DNA from: Candidatus Pacearchaeota archaeon | GTDB lineage: Archaea; Nanoarchaeota; Nanoarchaeia; Pacearchaeales; GW2011-AR1 | Direction of reading: 5' to 3' | DNA length: 64,000 nt | Assembly (NCBI GenBank): GCA_023228065.1 | Contig: JALOBX010000004.1 | Span: 1-64,000, forward strand | Shown here: one piece after another, positions 17,722 to 26,086 of the stretch | Numbering within the stretch: position 1 is the first letter of the stretch | Layout: every line of letters begins with the position of its first letter | Program-made: the position numbers and the translations under genes | The notes under the pieces: generated by a model | What the model was told of the DNA's origin: nothing | The model's database searches: none | The model's input: only the letters and a program-made list of their open reading frames with translations

Positions 17722-19107
17722 ATGGCTCTTAAATTGTATAATACCTTGACAAGAAAGAAAGAAGTTTTCAAGCCTATTAAAAAAGATTCTGTTGGGATAT
17801 ATAGCTGCGGACCTACAGTTTATTGGTATCAGCATATTGGAAATTTAAGAACATATATTTTTTCTGACCTTTTAAAGAGAGTTCTTGAGTATAATGGATA
17901 TAATGTGAAACATGTCATGAATATAACTGATGTCGGGCATTTAACCAGCGATGCAGATGTTGGTGAAGATAAAATGGAAAAAGCTGCGATTAAGGAAGGG
18001 AAAAAAGCAGAAGATATTGCAGATTATTACTGGAAAATTTTTAAGGATGATTTTAAAAAATTAAATATTACTGAGCCAAATATATGGGCAAAGGCAACAG
18101 AGCATATAAAAGAACAAATTGAATTGATAAAAAAACTTGAAAAAAAAGGATTTACTTATAGAACTTCTGACGGAATTTATTTTGATACTTCCAAACTAAA
18201 AGATTATGGTAAACTAGCAAAGTTGAACATTGAAAATTTGAAAGCAGGAAAAAGAACAGAAATGAGAGATAAAAAAAATAAAACTGATTTTGCATTATGG
18301 AAATTTTCTGAAGAACCTGGGAAAAGGCAGCAGGAATGGAATTCTCCGTGGGGAGTAGGATTTCCTGGATGGCATATTGAATGTTCAGCAATGAGCATGA
18401 AATATTTAGGAGAAAGCTTTGATATTCATACAGGCGGAGAAGACCATATTTCAATCCACCACACAAATGAAATTGCACAATCAGAAGCAGCAACAGGAAA
18501 AAAATTTGTCAATTACTGGCTCCATGGAGCTTTCCTGACATTCGGGGGAGAAAAAGTAAGCAAAAGCAAGGGAGGATTATACACAATTTCCGAACTGGAA
18601 AAAGAAGGATTCAGCCCGCTTTCTTTTAGATATATGTGCCTCACAAAGCATTACAAAAAACCATTAAACTTTTCTTTGGAGATTTTAAAATCCTCGCAAA
18701 ATTCTTATGAAAGATTAAAAAATATAATTTCGCAGATAAAAAGTAGTGAAAAAAAAATAAATAAAAAAAATATTGAAAATGCAAAGAAACAATTTTTAGA
18801 TATAATAAATGATGATTTAAACTCTTCAAGAGCATTATCTTTTTTGTGGGAAATTCTTAGAGATGAAAGATTAAATGATTCAGAAAAATATGAGCTTGCA
18901 ATAAATTTTGATAAAGTTTTTGGATTAGATTTAGATAAAAAAGAAAAAATTGAAGTTCCCGCAGAGGTAAAAGAACTTGCAGAAAAAAGAGAAGAATCAA
19001 GAAAAGGAAAAGATTGGAAAAAGGCTGATGAGATAAGAGAAAAGATAAACAAAAAAGGATTTGAAATTCTTGATGGAAAAAATGGCTGGGAGATTAAGAA
19101 GAAATAA
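17722..19107 (+). CDS. cysS: Cysteinyl-tRNA synthetase
   Basis: 461 residues, usual length. It charges tRNA-Cys. The class I signature HIGN is at 38-41, preceded by the zinc ligand Cys29 in YSCGPTVY; further zinc ligands are Cys221 (GWHIECSAM), His246 or His247 and Glu250. KVSKS lies at 278-282. The anticodon-binding helical domain fills the C-terminus. The start is preceded by a short AT-rich leader. Confidence 0.97.
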   Translation: MALKLYNTLTRKKEVFKPIKKDSVGIYSCGPTVYWYQHIGNLRTYIFSDLLKRVLEYNGYNVKHVMNITDVGHLTSDADVGEDKMEKAAIKEGKKAEDIADYYWKIFKDDFKKLNITEPNIWAKATEHIKEQIELIKKLEKKGFTYRTSDGIYFDTSKLKDYGKLAKLNIENLKAGKRTEMRDKKNKTDFALWKFSEEPGKRQQEWNSPWGVGFPGWHIECSAMSMKYLGESFDIHTGGEDHISIHHTNEIAQSEAATGKKFVNYWLHGAFLTFGGEKVSKSKGGLYTISELEKEGFSPLSFRYMCLTKHYKKPLNFSLEILKSSQNSYERLKNIISQIKSSEKKINKKNIENAKKQFLDIINDDLNSSRALSFLWEILRDERLNDSEKYELAINFDKVFGLDLDKKEKIEVPAEVKELAEKREESRKGKDWKKADEIREKINKKGFEILDGKNGWEIKKK

Positions 19108-19147
19108 TTAAAAAGTCTTGAGAGAATATATAATAAAAGAGGATAAG

Positions 19148-20425
19148 ATGACAAAAGTACATTATGATAGTTTTATTGATTTGAAATATAAGCCAAAAGG
19201 CAGTGATGTTGTTTGTCAGTTTAAAATAACTCCTGCAAGAGGATATAATTTCGAAGAAGTTTGCTCAATAACTGCAGGAGAAAGTTCTGTTGGAACATGG
19301 ACAGACATTTCTACAGTAAATAAAAAAACACAGAAAAAAATAACTCCAAGAGTTTATTATCTTGATAAAAAAAACCTAAGATGCAGAATTGCTTATCCTT
19401 CTGATCTATTTGAATTAGGAAGTGTTCCTGATATTTTATCTTCTATCGGAGGAAATATTTACGGAATGAAATCTGTTAAGGGAATTCTTTGGGAAGATGT
19501 TAAATTTCCTAAAGATATGATTAAAAAATTTAAAGGACCACATTTTGGAATTCCGGGAATAAGAAAATATCTGAAAGTTCCAAAAAGACCTTTAGTTGGA
19601 ACAATTGTAAAACCCAAAGTAGGATTAAGTCCAAAAGAACATGCAAAAGTAGCTTATGATTCCTGGGTTGGAGGATGCGATATTGTAAAAGATGATGAGA
19701 ATTTAACTTCTCAAACATTTAATAATTTTTATAAAAGAATTCCAATAACATTAAGGGCTTGCAAAAAAGCTGAAAAAGAAACTGGCGAGAAAAAAGTTTA
19801 TTTTGCAAATTGCACTGCTCCTGCTGACGAAATGATTAAGCGAATTAAATTTGTTGAGAAGCAGGGAGGAAATTACATAATGCTTGATATTTTAACATTA
19901 GGATGGAGTGCATTGCAATTGGCTAGAAAAATTACCAAACTTCCAATTCATGCTCATAGAGCAGGACATGCAATGTTTGACAGAACTCCAAATCATGGAA
20001 TGAAAATGGAAGTTATTGCTCAATTTGCAAGAATAATAGGAGTTGATAGTTTGCATATTGGGACAGCATATGGAAAAATGGTTGGCGGGAGAGAAGAAGT
20101 TCTCCACATTGAAGAAGAGATGGAAGAGCAGACAACAAAACAAACAAACAAAAATCTTTCTCAAAAATGGTTTGGATTAAAACCAGTCTTTGCAGTTGCA
20201 TCTGGAGGGGTTCATCCCGGAATTGTTCCAAAGATAATTGAATTTATGGGTAATGACGTCGTAGTTCAAGCAGGCGGAGGAATTCATGGGCATCCTTTTG
20301 GGACAGAAGCAGGAGCAAGAGCAATGAGACAAGCAGTAGAAGCGACATTAGGAAAAGTCTCTTTAAAGGAATATGCAAAAACACATGTTGAATTAGAAGA
20401 GGCGCTGAAGAAATGGGAGAAATAA
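19148..20425 (+). CDS. rbcL: Form III-like RuBisCO large subunit
   Basis: 425 residues from ATG 19148 (RBS gaggat); a frame opening at 19118 adds ten unrelated residues. All catalytic positions are present: Glu45 in ESSVGTWT, Asn103, Lys155 in GTIVKPKVGLS, carbamylated Lys181 with Asp183 and Glu184 in GGCDIVKDDEN, His270-Arg271, His303, loop-6 Lys310 (YGKMVGG), Ser352 in ASGGVHP, and GGG at 376-378. It fixes CO2 on ribulose-1,5-bisphosphate. In archaea form III enzymes serve the AMP/nucleoside salvage route with AMP phosphorylase and ribose-1,5-bisphosphate isomerase; neither partner gene is in this window. Confidence 0.93.
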   Translation: MTKVHYDSFIDLKYKPKGSDVVCQFKITPARGYNFEEVCSITAGESSVGTWTDISTVNKKTQKKITPRVYYLDKKNLRCRIAYPSDLFELGSVPDILSSIGGNIYGMKSVKGILWEDVKFPKDMIKKFKGPHFGIPGIRKYLKVPKRPLVGTIVKPKVGLSPKEHAKVAYDSWVGGCDIVKDDENLTSQTFNNFYKRIPITLRACKKAEKETGEKKVYFANCTAPADEMIKRIKFVEKQGGNYIMLDILTLGWSALQLARKITKLPIHAHRAGHAMFDRTPNHGMKMEVIAQFARIIGVDSLHIGTAYGKMVGGREEVLHIEEEMEEQTTKQTNKNLSQKWFGLKPVFAVASGGVHPGIVPKIIEFMGNDVVVQAGGGIHGHPFGTEAGARAMRQAVEATLGKVSLKEYAKTHVELEEALKKWEK

Positions 20426-20431
20426 AAAGGG

Positions 20432-20460
20432 GTTTCTTTAGAAAAGAAACTACCATGGTA
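20432..20460. repeat. Hairpin plus palindrome after RuBisCO
   Basis: GTTTCTTT (20432-20439) pairs with AAAGAAAC (20443-20450), then comes the perfect palindrome TACCATGGTA (20451-20460). Both lie between the RuBisCO stop and the next gene. They are a possible terminator or processing site. Confidence 0.5.
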
Positions 20461-20465
20461 GAAAA

Positions 20466-20651
20466 ATGAGAAAAGGTTACTTGTTCAAGGTTAAAACAAC
20501 AGAAGATTTTGGAGATTTATGGAAGGGAAGTGTATTTTATGTTCAAAAAGAATCAAAAAAATATTATTATGGTGAATGGGCGAGCAGAATAGGAACTTAT
20601 AATGTAAAAGTTCCAAAGGATAAATGTAAAAAATTAGATGATTTAAAATGA
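20466..20651 (+). CDS. Small conserved-looking protein, unknown function (61 aa)
   Basis: A short, basic, aromatic-rich protein (MRKGYLFKVKTTEDFGDLWKG...YYYGEWASRIGTYNVKVPKDKC). The alternating pattern suggests a small beta-barrel. Its stop overlaps the Nudix start (ATGA), so the two are coupled. No family is recognised. Confidence 0.6.
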   Translation: MRKGYLFKVKTTEDFGDLWKGSVFYVQKESKKYYYGEWASRIGTYNVKVPKDKCKKLDDLK

Positions 20652-21163
20652 ATATTGGAAAATTTCGCAATGCAATCTTTGCAGTTGTTTATTCTAAGAA
20701 CCACCGGCGGGTTCTTAATAGTTCCTGCAACCCCACAGGAAGTCGAAGTTCTTTCAAAAAGAACCAAACAGATAGTGGAATTGAATATTTAATCTTACAT
20801 AGGGTAAAACATTGGACTGGCTGGGAATTTGTAAAAGGAAAAATTGAAATGTTTGAAACAAAAAAGATGGCTGTGCGACGGGAAGTTAAAGAAGAAACAG
20901 GATTGAAAATTTTGAAGATAAAACGATTTCACATTGACGGACTTTACAAATACAAGAAAAAATTAAAAGACAGGCCAGGAATAATCGGACAGCAATATCA
21001 TTTATTTGCAGCGGAAGTTAAGAAAGGAAAAGTAAGAATAGACAGAAGAGAACACTCTGGACACAAATGGGTAAAATTTAATGAAGCGAGAAAAAAACTT
21101 ACCTGGAAAAATCAAAAGAAATGTTTAAAGATTGTGGATGGATGGTTAAAAGATGAAATTTAA
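20648..21163 (+). CDS. Nudix hydrolase with an in-frame insertion
   Basis: 171 residues. The Nudix box GKIEMFETKKMAVRREVKEETGL (G-x5-E-x7-REVKEETGL) lies at about 67-89, complete with its metal-binding glutamates. WEFVKGKIE before it resembles diadenosine-tetraphosphate hydrolases. Residues about 17-37 (starting NHRRVLNSSCNPTGSR) interrupt the first strand-loop; the DNA there is a 63-bp hairpin-rich block flanked by AAGAACCA repeats. Removing it leaves a normal Nudix N-terminus (AVVYSKNQTDSG). Substrate is unknown; the enzyme probably still folds because the insert falls in a loop. Confidence 0.88.
   Translation: MNIGKFRNAIFAVVYSKNHRRVLNSSCNPTGSRSSFKKNQTDSGIEYLILHRVKHWTGWEFVKGKIEMFETKKMAVRREVKEETGLKILKIKRFHIDGLYKYKKKLKDRPGIIGQQYHLFAAEVKKGKVRIDRREHSGHKWVKFNEARKKLTWKNQKKCLKIVDGWLKDEI
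20695..20766. repeat. 63-bp palindromic in-frame insertion flanked by AAGAACCA repeats
   Basis: AAGAACCA occurs at 20696-20703 and again at 20759-20766, exactly 63 bases apart. Between them lie three hairpins: TAAGAACC/GGTTCTTA (20695-20702, 20710-20717), TTCCTG/CAGGAA (20722-20727, 20736-20741) and GTTCTTT/AAAGAAC (20748-20754, 20758-20764). The block has more G+C than its surroundings and keeps the reading frame. Confidence 0.7.
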
Positions 21164-21202
21164 AGTAAATACAAGATTTACATTAAGTTTTTTGCACATA
21201 AA

Positions 21203-21574
21203 ATGAAACTTAGGGAATTTATAACAAGCTCGGGAAAAAAAGTTCTTGCAGGAAAAAATGCAGAGCAAAATGAAGAATTAGTAAAACAATTCATTGGAAA
21301 AGATAATAAAATTTTTCATACTTCCAAGCCAGGAAGCCCTTTTTGTGTGATAGAACAAATAAAGCATGGAAAAAAAGATGAAAAAGAAACTGCAATATTT
21401 TGCGCATCAAAAAGTCAGGACTGGAGAGACAATAAAGGCGATGTTGAGGTGAATTTTTTTACAGGAGATAATGTTTACAAAAGAAAAGACATGAAAACAG
21501 GAATGTTTGGAGTCAAAAGATTTGGAACAATGACAATAAAGAAAAAAGAGATTGAAAGATTTATAAAAGTATAA
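21203..21574 (+). CDS. Stand-alone NFACT-R (DUF814) RNA-binding domain protein
   Basis: 123 residues that equal the NFACT-R domain alone: KLREFITSSGKKVLAGKNAEQNEELVKQFIG, then DNKIFHTSKPGSPFCVI, then CASKSQDW and VEVNFFTGDNVYKRK...GMFGV. In full NFACT/RqcH/Tae2 proteins this domain binds RNA in ribosome quality control. No NFACT-N part is present here. The neighbour is a YhbY-type ribosome-associated RNA-binding protein, so a translation-linked role is likely. Confidence 0.85.
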   Translation: MKLREFITSSGKKVLAGKNAEQNEELVKQFIGKDNKIFHTSKPGSPFCVIEQIKHGKKDEKETAIFCASKSQDWRDNKGDVEVNFFTGDNVYKRKDMKTGMFGVKRFGTMTIKKKEIERFIKV

Positions 21575-21598
21575 AAAGCAAATAAAATTTATTTCTTT

Positions 21599-21841
21599 AT
21601 GGTATTTACAGAAATGCAATTAGGCAAGAATGGAATAACAGAAAATTTTATCCAAACTATGAAAAATCATTTTGAAAAAAGGGAGACAATAAGACTTTCA
21701 GTACTAAAGAGTGCAGGACATGAGAAAGAAAAAGTAAAAAAATATTCAGAAGAAATTTTGGATAAACTGGGAAAAAATTATACTGCAAAAATAATTGGAT
21801 TCAAGATAATTCTAAGAAAGTGGCGTAAAGCAAGAAGATAA
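21599..21841 (+). CDS. YhbY/CRM-domain RNA-binding protein
   Basis: 80 residues matching the CRS1-YhbY (CRM) fold: MQLGKNGITENFIQTMKNHFEKRETIRLSVL at the start, and KNYTAKIIGFKIILRKW at the end, the usual V/I-G-x-x-I-V-L-x-R finish. YhbY-type proteins bind pre-50S ribosomes. The gene is 24 bases behind the NFACT-R gene, probably in the same operon. Confidence 0.85.
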   Translation: MVFTEMQLGKNGITENFIQTMKNHFEKRETIRLSVLKSAGHEKEKVKKYSEEILDKLGKNYTAKIIGFKIILRKWRKARR

Positions 21842-21873
21842 TTATTTACGCAAACCTTAAAAAGAGAATTCTT

Positions 21874-22431
21874 ATGATGAAAGACATGCTAGAAACTCAA
21901 TCGCTTATTAAAAAAAGCGGATACAAGAATGAACCGATTATTAAAGAGAAGGAATATATATCAAGAAATAAATTTATGTATCGGGAAATTCTTAAACCGA
22001 CTGGAAAAGTGCTAAAAAGAATGGTTCAGTCAATTTTTGCTTTTCCTACAGTAATCAATGAGTGTATAAAAGAGTTAGATGAAGATGGATGCCCAACAGG
22101 ATGGATAGACAGATTATCTCTAATTGGTGGGAGTCTTTTTCATATTATAAATAGTATTACTGTGTCCAAAAATTTTGTAGATGGAGATATTAAAAAAGGA
22201 TTAATAGGATTAATTCCCATTACAACGAGTATTATAAGCTTGGGATATGTGACTGGTAGAGCTCTTTATCAAAATGCGGAAAAGAAATATCAAGATTATC
22301 TTAAGAGCCTTCCTTCTAATGAAACTCCCGAAGGAATAAAGATGCATAAATTTAACGAAGGAGTTAAAATATCTATAGAGGGATTTAAAAAAATTGATGA
22401 AGGACTTGAAAAGATGGTCAGACAAATTTAA
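21874..22431 (+). CDS. Unknown protein with two hydrophobic segments
   Basis: 185 residues. A charged N-terminal third is followed by two moderately hydrophobic helices at about 85-103 (LIGGSLFHIINSI) and 110-132 (GLIGLIPITTSIISLGYVTG), then a helical charged tail. Possibly membrane-associated. I recognise no family. It is convergent with the second beta-propeller gene. Confidence 0.5.
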   Translation: MMKDMLETQSLIKKSGYKNEPIIKEKEYISRNKFMYREILKPTGKVLKRMVQSIFAFPTVINECIKELDEDGCPTGWIDRLSLIGGSLFHIINSITVSKNFVDGDIKKGLIGLIPITTSIISLGYVTGRALYQNAEKKYQDYLKSLPSNETPEGIKMHKFNEGVKISIEGFKKIDEGLEKMVRQI

Positions 22432-22467
22432 TAGAATCTAATATTTATTCAAGTTTATTTTTAGTAA

Positions 22468-24900
22468 TTATTCTTTCTTTCTAAAAATTCTTCTTAATGT
22501 AAAATAAATTATTGATAAAAGTGTAATACTAATTATAGTTATTATCAGAGGATAAATTACAAAATTTATTGGAATTGTTGAAATACATTTTCCTTCTTCA
22601 CATCTTATCGGGCAAGTTTCTGTAACAAGCCATGTTGAATTTCCTAAGCATAACTGGATATTATCTTCAAAACATCTTAGATTTCCAGGAGTACATTCAT
22701 AAGTTCCCAAGAAGATTACAAATGTTGAAAATCCGGGGGAAGATGCTGTAAAATAATAATAATGTTTATCTTCCATAAGAAAATAAGTTGGAAGAATTTC
22801 CCAATCAGTTGCATTAATCTGTTTTCTGTGAAGTCTTATATTTTCAATCTTTCCATTTTTTTCTTTTAACCATGTTTTATTTATCTTAAATTCAATTTTT
22901 GCATTCTTGATACTTTTGTTGCTTGCTGAAGAAAATATTTCAAATGCCTGATAGGCTTCTCCTGTTACTCCTACTTCTGCAGTAGAAGGTGACTTTGCTG
23001 TTGAAACAGTTAATGAAACATCTTCTGCAGTTCCTGTGGTTTCAATTGTAATTGTTGTTACATCAATTGAAGGATTATTTATTGTTATTTCTGCAGGAGT
23101 TTCTGGAGTTATTGTTTGCGGAACTTGAGCAATAACTGTAACTGATGGTGCTGAAGAAGATGAGGGGGATGGAGAACTTCCAGAACTCTCTACAATATAA
23201 CTAACAGAAATAATTCCCGTGTTTCCAGAATAATCTGCATAAGTACATGATTCTGAAAATGTTCCTGAACTTGTTGTATCTGGATTAGTAGTATATTCTG
23301 TCAGAGAAGAATCTACCCCTGATGTTGAGTCTGTTGGAGAACAAGTACATTCAGTAGTTTGTCCGAGAGGAATAGTTCCTGGAGAACATACAAAAGTCGC
23401 ACTTGGAGCAGTATTATCAATTACAATTTGAATATATTCAGAATTGTTTAAATTATTAACAGAGTCATTTGCATAAACAGTAATATTATATTTTCCGTCA
23501 TTAAAACTGGCTGTATTAAGAGTAAAATTGTGATAATTCCCTGTGACATTAGAAGATTTATTAAAACCTACTTGAACTCCGCTCGAGTTTGTAATATTAA
23601 AAAATACAAAATTTAAGACTCCTTCATCTGAAGCGCTGACATTCAAAATAATTGTCCCAGAATAATTTCCATTATTAATTGTATTAATAATTCCTGAAAA
23701 GGAAACTATTGGAATATCATCATCATTATAAAAAGCATAGAAACGATTATCGTCAGCTCCTATATAAAATATGTCGTTTGCTACTGTAGGTGAAGACATG
23801 TGAAATCCTTCTCCAATAGCCCAAGTTGAAATTTGAGAACCATTTGTTGCATTAAAGGCGTATAATAAATCATCGGTGCATGGAACAAAAAGGATATCAT
23901 TTACTATTGTAGGTGAAGATTCAATTGGACCAGCCAGATCCTCTTTATTACTCCAGATTATTACTCCAGTAGTAGCGTTGAAAGCAGAAATATTATTAAA
24001 AGAATTTCCTATATAGACTATGTCTCTTGCAACTGCCGGAGAAGAAGTAGGAATATCTGCAGAAGTAGTATAATCCCAGATTTTCTCTCCTGTTGTTGCA
24101 TTTAATGCATAGATTTTATCATCTGTACTTCCAATATACACTATTCCATTTGAAACTGCTGGAGAAGAATATATCTGATCTCCAGTAGTATAATTCCACA
24201 TTTGAGAACCATTTGTTGCATTTAATGCATATGTCAAATTTTCTAAACCAATATAAACAAAATCGTTAACAACTGCTGGCGATGAAAAAATATTTACCCC
24301 GCCAGTATAATTCCATATATGAATTCCAGTAGTAGCATTTAAAGCATAAACTCTCCCGATAGGTGATTCGTCATCAAAACCTGCAAAATAAACTGTATCA
24401 TAAACAACTACCGGAGCAGCTTCAAAACGCCAAGTTCCTGAAATATCTCGATAATTCCAAATTAGACTTCCATTTGTTGCGTTTAATGCATAAAAATTTC
24501 CATCTGTTCCTGCACCAACATAGACAATATTATTTGCAACTGCTGGGGGGACAAGTGCATCCACAACAGTGTAATCCCATAAAAGAGTTCCATAAGTTGC
24601 ATTAAAAGCAAAGATTTTATTATCATATAAATTTGTTATATAAGCTATATCTTCGGCGATTACAGGAGAGCAGAAAAAATCTCCCGTAGCAGTATAATTC
24701 CATTTTTGTACAAAATTTGTCAGATTGATAGAATCTGGATTGTATCTTGTTCCATTTAGTGTTCTTCCAAACATTCTCCATTCACTTGTTGAAAGAGAAT
24801 CTGAACTATCCAGTGCAAAAGAAAGAAGGGCTAAAAAAATTATAATTAAAATTGTCACGAATACAAATAAGAATTCTTTTTTATCAAGCCCCTTTTTCAT
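22468..24900 (-). CDS. Membrane-anchored PQQ-like beta-propeller surface protein, second paralogue
   Basis: 810 residues. It has the same plan as 14036-16180: signal/anchor (about 10-30), WRMFGRTLNGTRYNPDSINLTN, eight propeller repeats (about 60-395), then an additional beta-sandwich of about 100 residues absent from the other paralogue (IINTINNGNYSGTIILNV... typical of bacterial Ig-like folds), the Cys-containing Ig-like part, Ser-rich linker, PGF-pre-PGF-like domain, Cys module and C-terminal helix. The two proteins are almost identical in the Cys module (ECTPGNLRCFEDN). Sequons are again dense. The paralogues lie 6 kb apart on the same strand, so a local duplication is likely. Confidence 0.8.
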   Translation of the reverse strand: MKKGLDKKEFLFVFVTILIIIFLALLSFALDSSDSLSTSEWRMFGRTLNGTRYNPDSINLTNFVQKWNYTATGDFFCSPVIAEDIAYITNLYDNKIFAFNATYGTLLWDYTVVDALVPPAVANNIVYVGAGTDGNFYALNATNGSLIWNYRDISGTWRFEAAPVVVYDTVYFAGFDDESPIGRVYALNATTGIHIWNYTGGVNIFSSPAVVNDFVYIGLENLTYALNATNGSQMWNYTTGDQIYSSPAVSNGIVYIGSTDDKIYALNATTGEKIWDYTTSADIPTSSPAVARDIVYIGNSFNNISAFNATTGVIIWSNKEDLAGPIESSPTIVNDILFVPCTDDLLYAFNATNGSQISTWAIGEGFHMSSPTVANDIFYIGADDNRFYAFYNDDDIPIVSFSGIINTINNGNYSGTIILNVSASDEGVLNFVFFNITNSSGVQVGFNKSSNVTGNYHNFTLNTASFNDGKYNITVYANDSVNNLNNSEYIQIVIDNTAPSATFVCSPGTIPLGQTTECTCSPTDSTSGVDSSLTEYTTNPDTTSSGTFSESCTYADYSGNTGIISVSYIVESSGSSPSPSSSSAPSVTVIAQVPQTITPETPAEITINNPSIDVTTITIETTGTAEDVSLTVSTAKSPSTAEVGVTGEAYQAFEIFSSASNKSIKNAKIEFKINKTWLKEKNGKIENIRLHRKQINATDWEILPTYFLMEDKHYYYFTASSPGFSTFVIFLGTYECTPGNLRCFEDNIQLCLGNSTWLVTETCPIRCEEGKCISTIPINFVIYPLIITIISITLLSIIYFTLRRIFRKKE

Positions 24901-24941
24901 CTATTTATTAATAAAATGAATTTTAAAAATGTTTCAAATAA

Positions 24942-25934
24942 TTAACAACTAGCTGTGCTTGAAGAAGAACTTGTTCCTGCACCAAATCCTGCTGATGCCT
25001 GGCTTGTACTTAATGCTGTAGAACATTCTGAAGGAACATTAGTAAATGCAGAACAGATTACGCCCTTAACTTCTTCTGGGCTTCTTCCTGATGAAGTTTC
25101 AACACCATTTATTACTAATGTTGGGCTTCCTGAAATTCCCTTAGAATTTGAATTACTAACTTCTGCGTTGTATAAATCATCTCCATCCAAATTCATACAT
25201 GAATCTATCTTACTTCTCTCAATATTAAATTGTGAGAAAACAGTATTTAGTTTTGGAGATAAACAAGCTGCATCTCCCTCACAATTTCCTATTTCAGTAC
25301 TTTGTGCGAAGATTTTAATATAATCTAAGAAGTAAGCAGGGTAATTTTTTTCTATACAAAGTTGTCTCTTTGCTTCTATCTCTTCATATTCTCCATGCAT
25401 TGCACCAATCTGTCTAATCTTGAAATCAATTTTGTCTCCTAATAATTCTACTACTGGAAGAATAGCTTTTTCCATTTGCAATCCATAAGGACAATAAGTG
25501 AATACATAAAGTTCAACGCTTGGTTTGGTCGATTTTGGAACTTCAGTTGTTGTAGTTGTTCCTGAAGAAGTAGCTTCTAATGGACTCATGTCGCTAATCA
25601 TATTTTTTCCATCTTTAGTAATATATAATGGGACAACATTGTCTTGGTAGTTTACATTAACCTCATAAACTCCAGAAACTTCAGAGATTGAATTAATAGT
25701 TAAATCTTCAACTCCAAGAGATTCATAAAATGTTAAAAGTGTTTTTCCTGCTTGTTCTTTTGAAATTACATTTCCAGTAAAATTTCCTGAAAACATTGAA
25801 AATAAAAGAGCTAAAACTAATATCCCAAGAACTAATGAAGAAAGCATCCAGGGATTTTTTCTAACTTTCTCTGTAAAACTATTATTTGAATGAGAATGAA
25901 TTTTTTCATTTGACTCTTTTTTCTCTTCTTCCAT
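24942..25934 (-). CDS. Membrane-anchored thioredoxin-fold protein with CPYG active site
   Basis: 330 residues. One membrane helix at about 30-50, a spacer with an N-terminal strand-rich domain (about 50-125), and a DsbA/GILT-like thioredoxin domain from about 140. The active site is YCPYGLQMEKA, so the second redox cysteine of CxxC is Gly. The cis-proline loop is GISGSPTLV. Other cysteines (RQLC, GNCEGDAACLS, DSCM) sit in the inserted helices. The tail is Ser-rich and ends in Cys. It probably acts outside the membrane on thiols, suiting a genome with many Cys-rich surface proteins; isomerase versus oxidase cannot be decided. Confidence 0.75.
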   Translation of the reverse strand: MEEEKKESNEKIHSHSNNSFTEKVRKNPWMLSSLVLGILVLALLFSMFSGNFTGNVISKEQAGKTLLTFYESLGVEDLTINSISEVSGVYEVNVNYQDNVVPLYITKDGKNMISDMSPLEATSSGTTTTTEVPKSTKPSVELYVFTYCPYGLQMEKAILPVVELLGDKIDFKIRQIGAMHGEYEEIEAKRQLCIEKNYPAYFLDYIKIFAQSTEIGNCEGDAACLSPKLNTVFSQFNIERSKIDSCMNLDGDDLYNAEVSNSNSKGISGSPTLVINGVETSSGRSPEEVKGVICSAFTNVPSECSTALSTSQASAGFGAGTSSSSSTASC

Positions 25935-26086
25935 TTCAAATTTAGAGAAATATCATTTAAAAACTTTTGGATGTTTTAAGCTAATTATTAAACAAATACA
26001 AATAAATAATAAAATAAGAACCAAGGTTCCTAATACCTCCTATTATTTTACGACAAATATAAAAAGTTGTTCTTATAATTTATAGT

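Noticed and set aside
26018..26029. Inverted repeat GAACCAAGGTTC before the HerA-like gene
   Set aside because: Too short and with no second copy found in the window; noted only in the gene entry.
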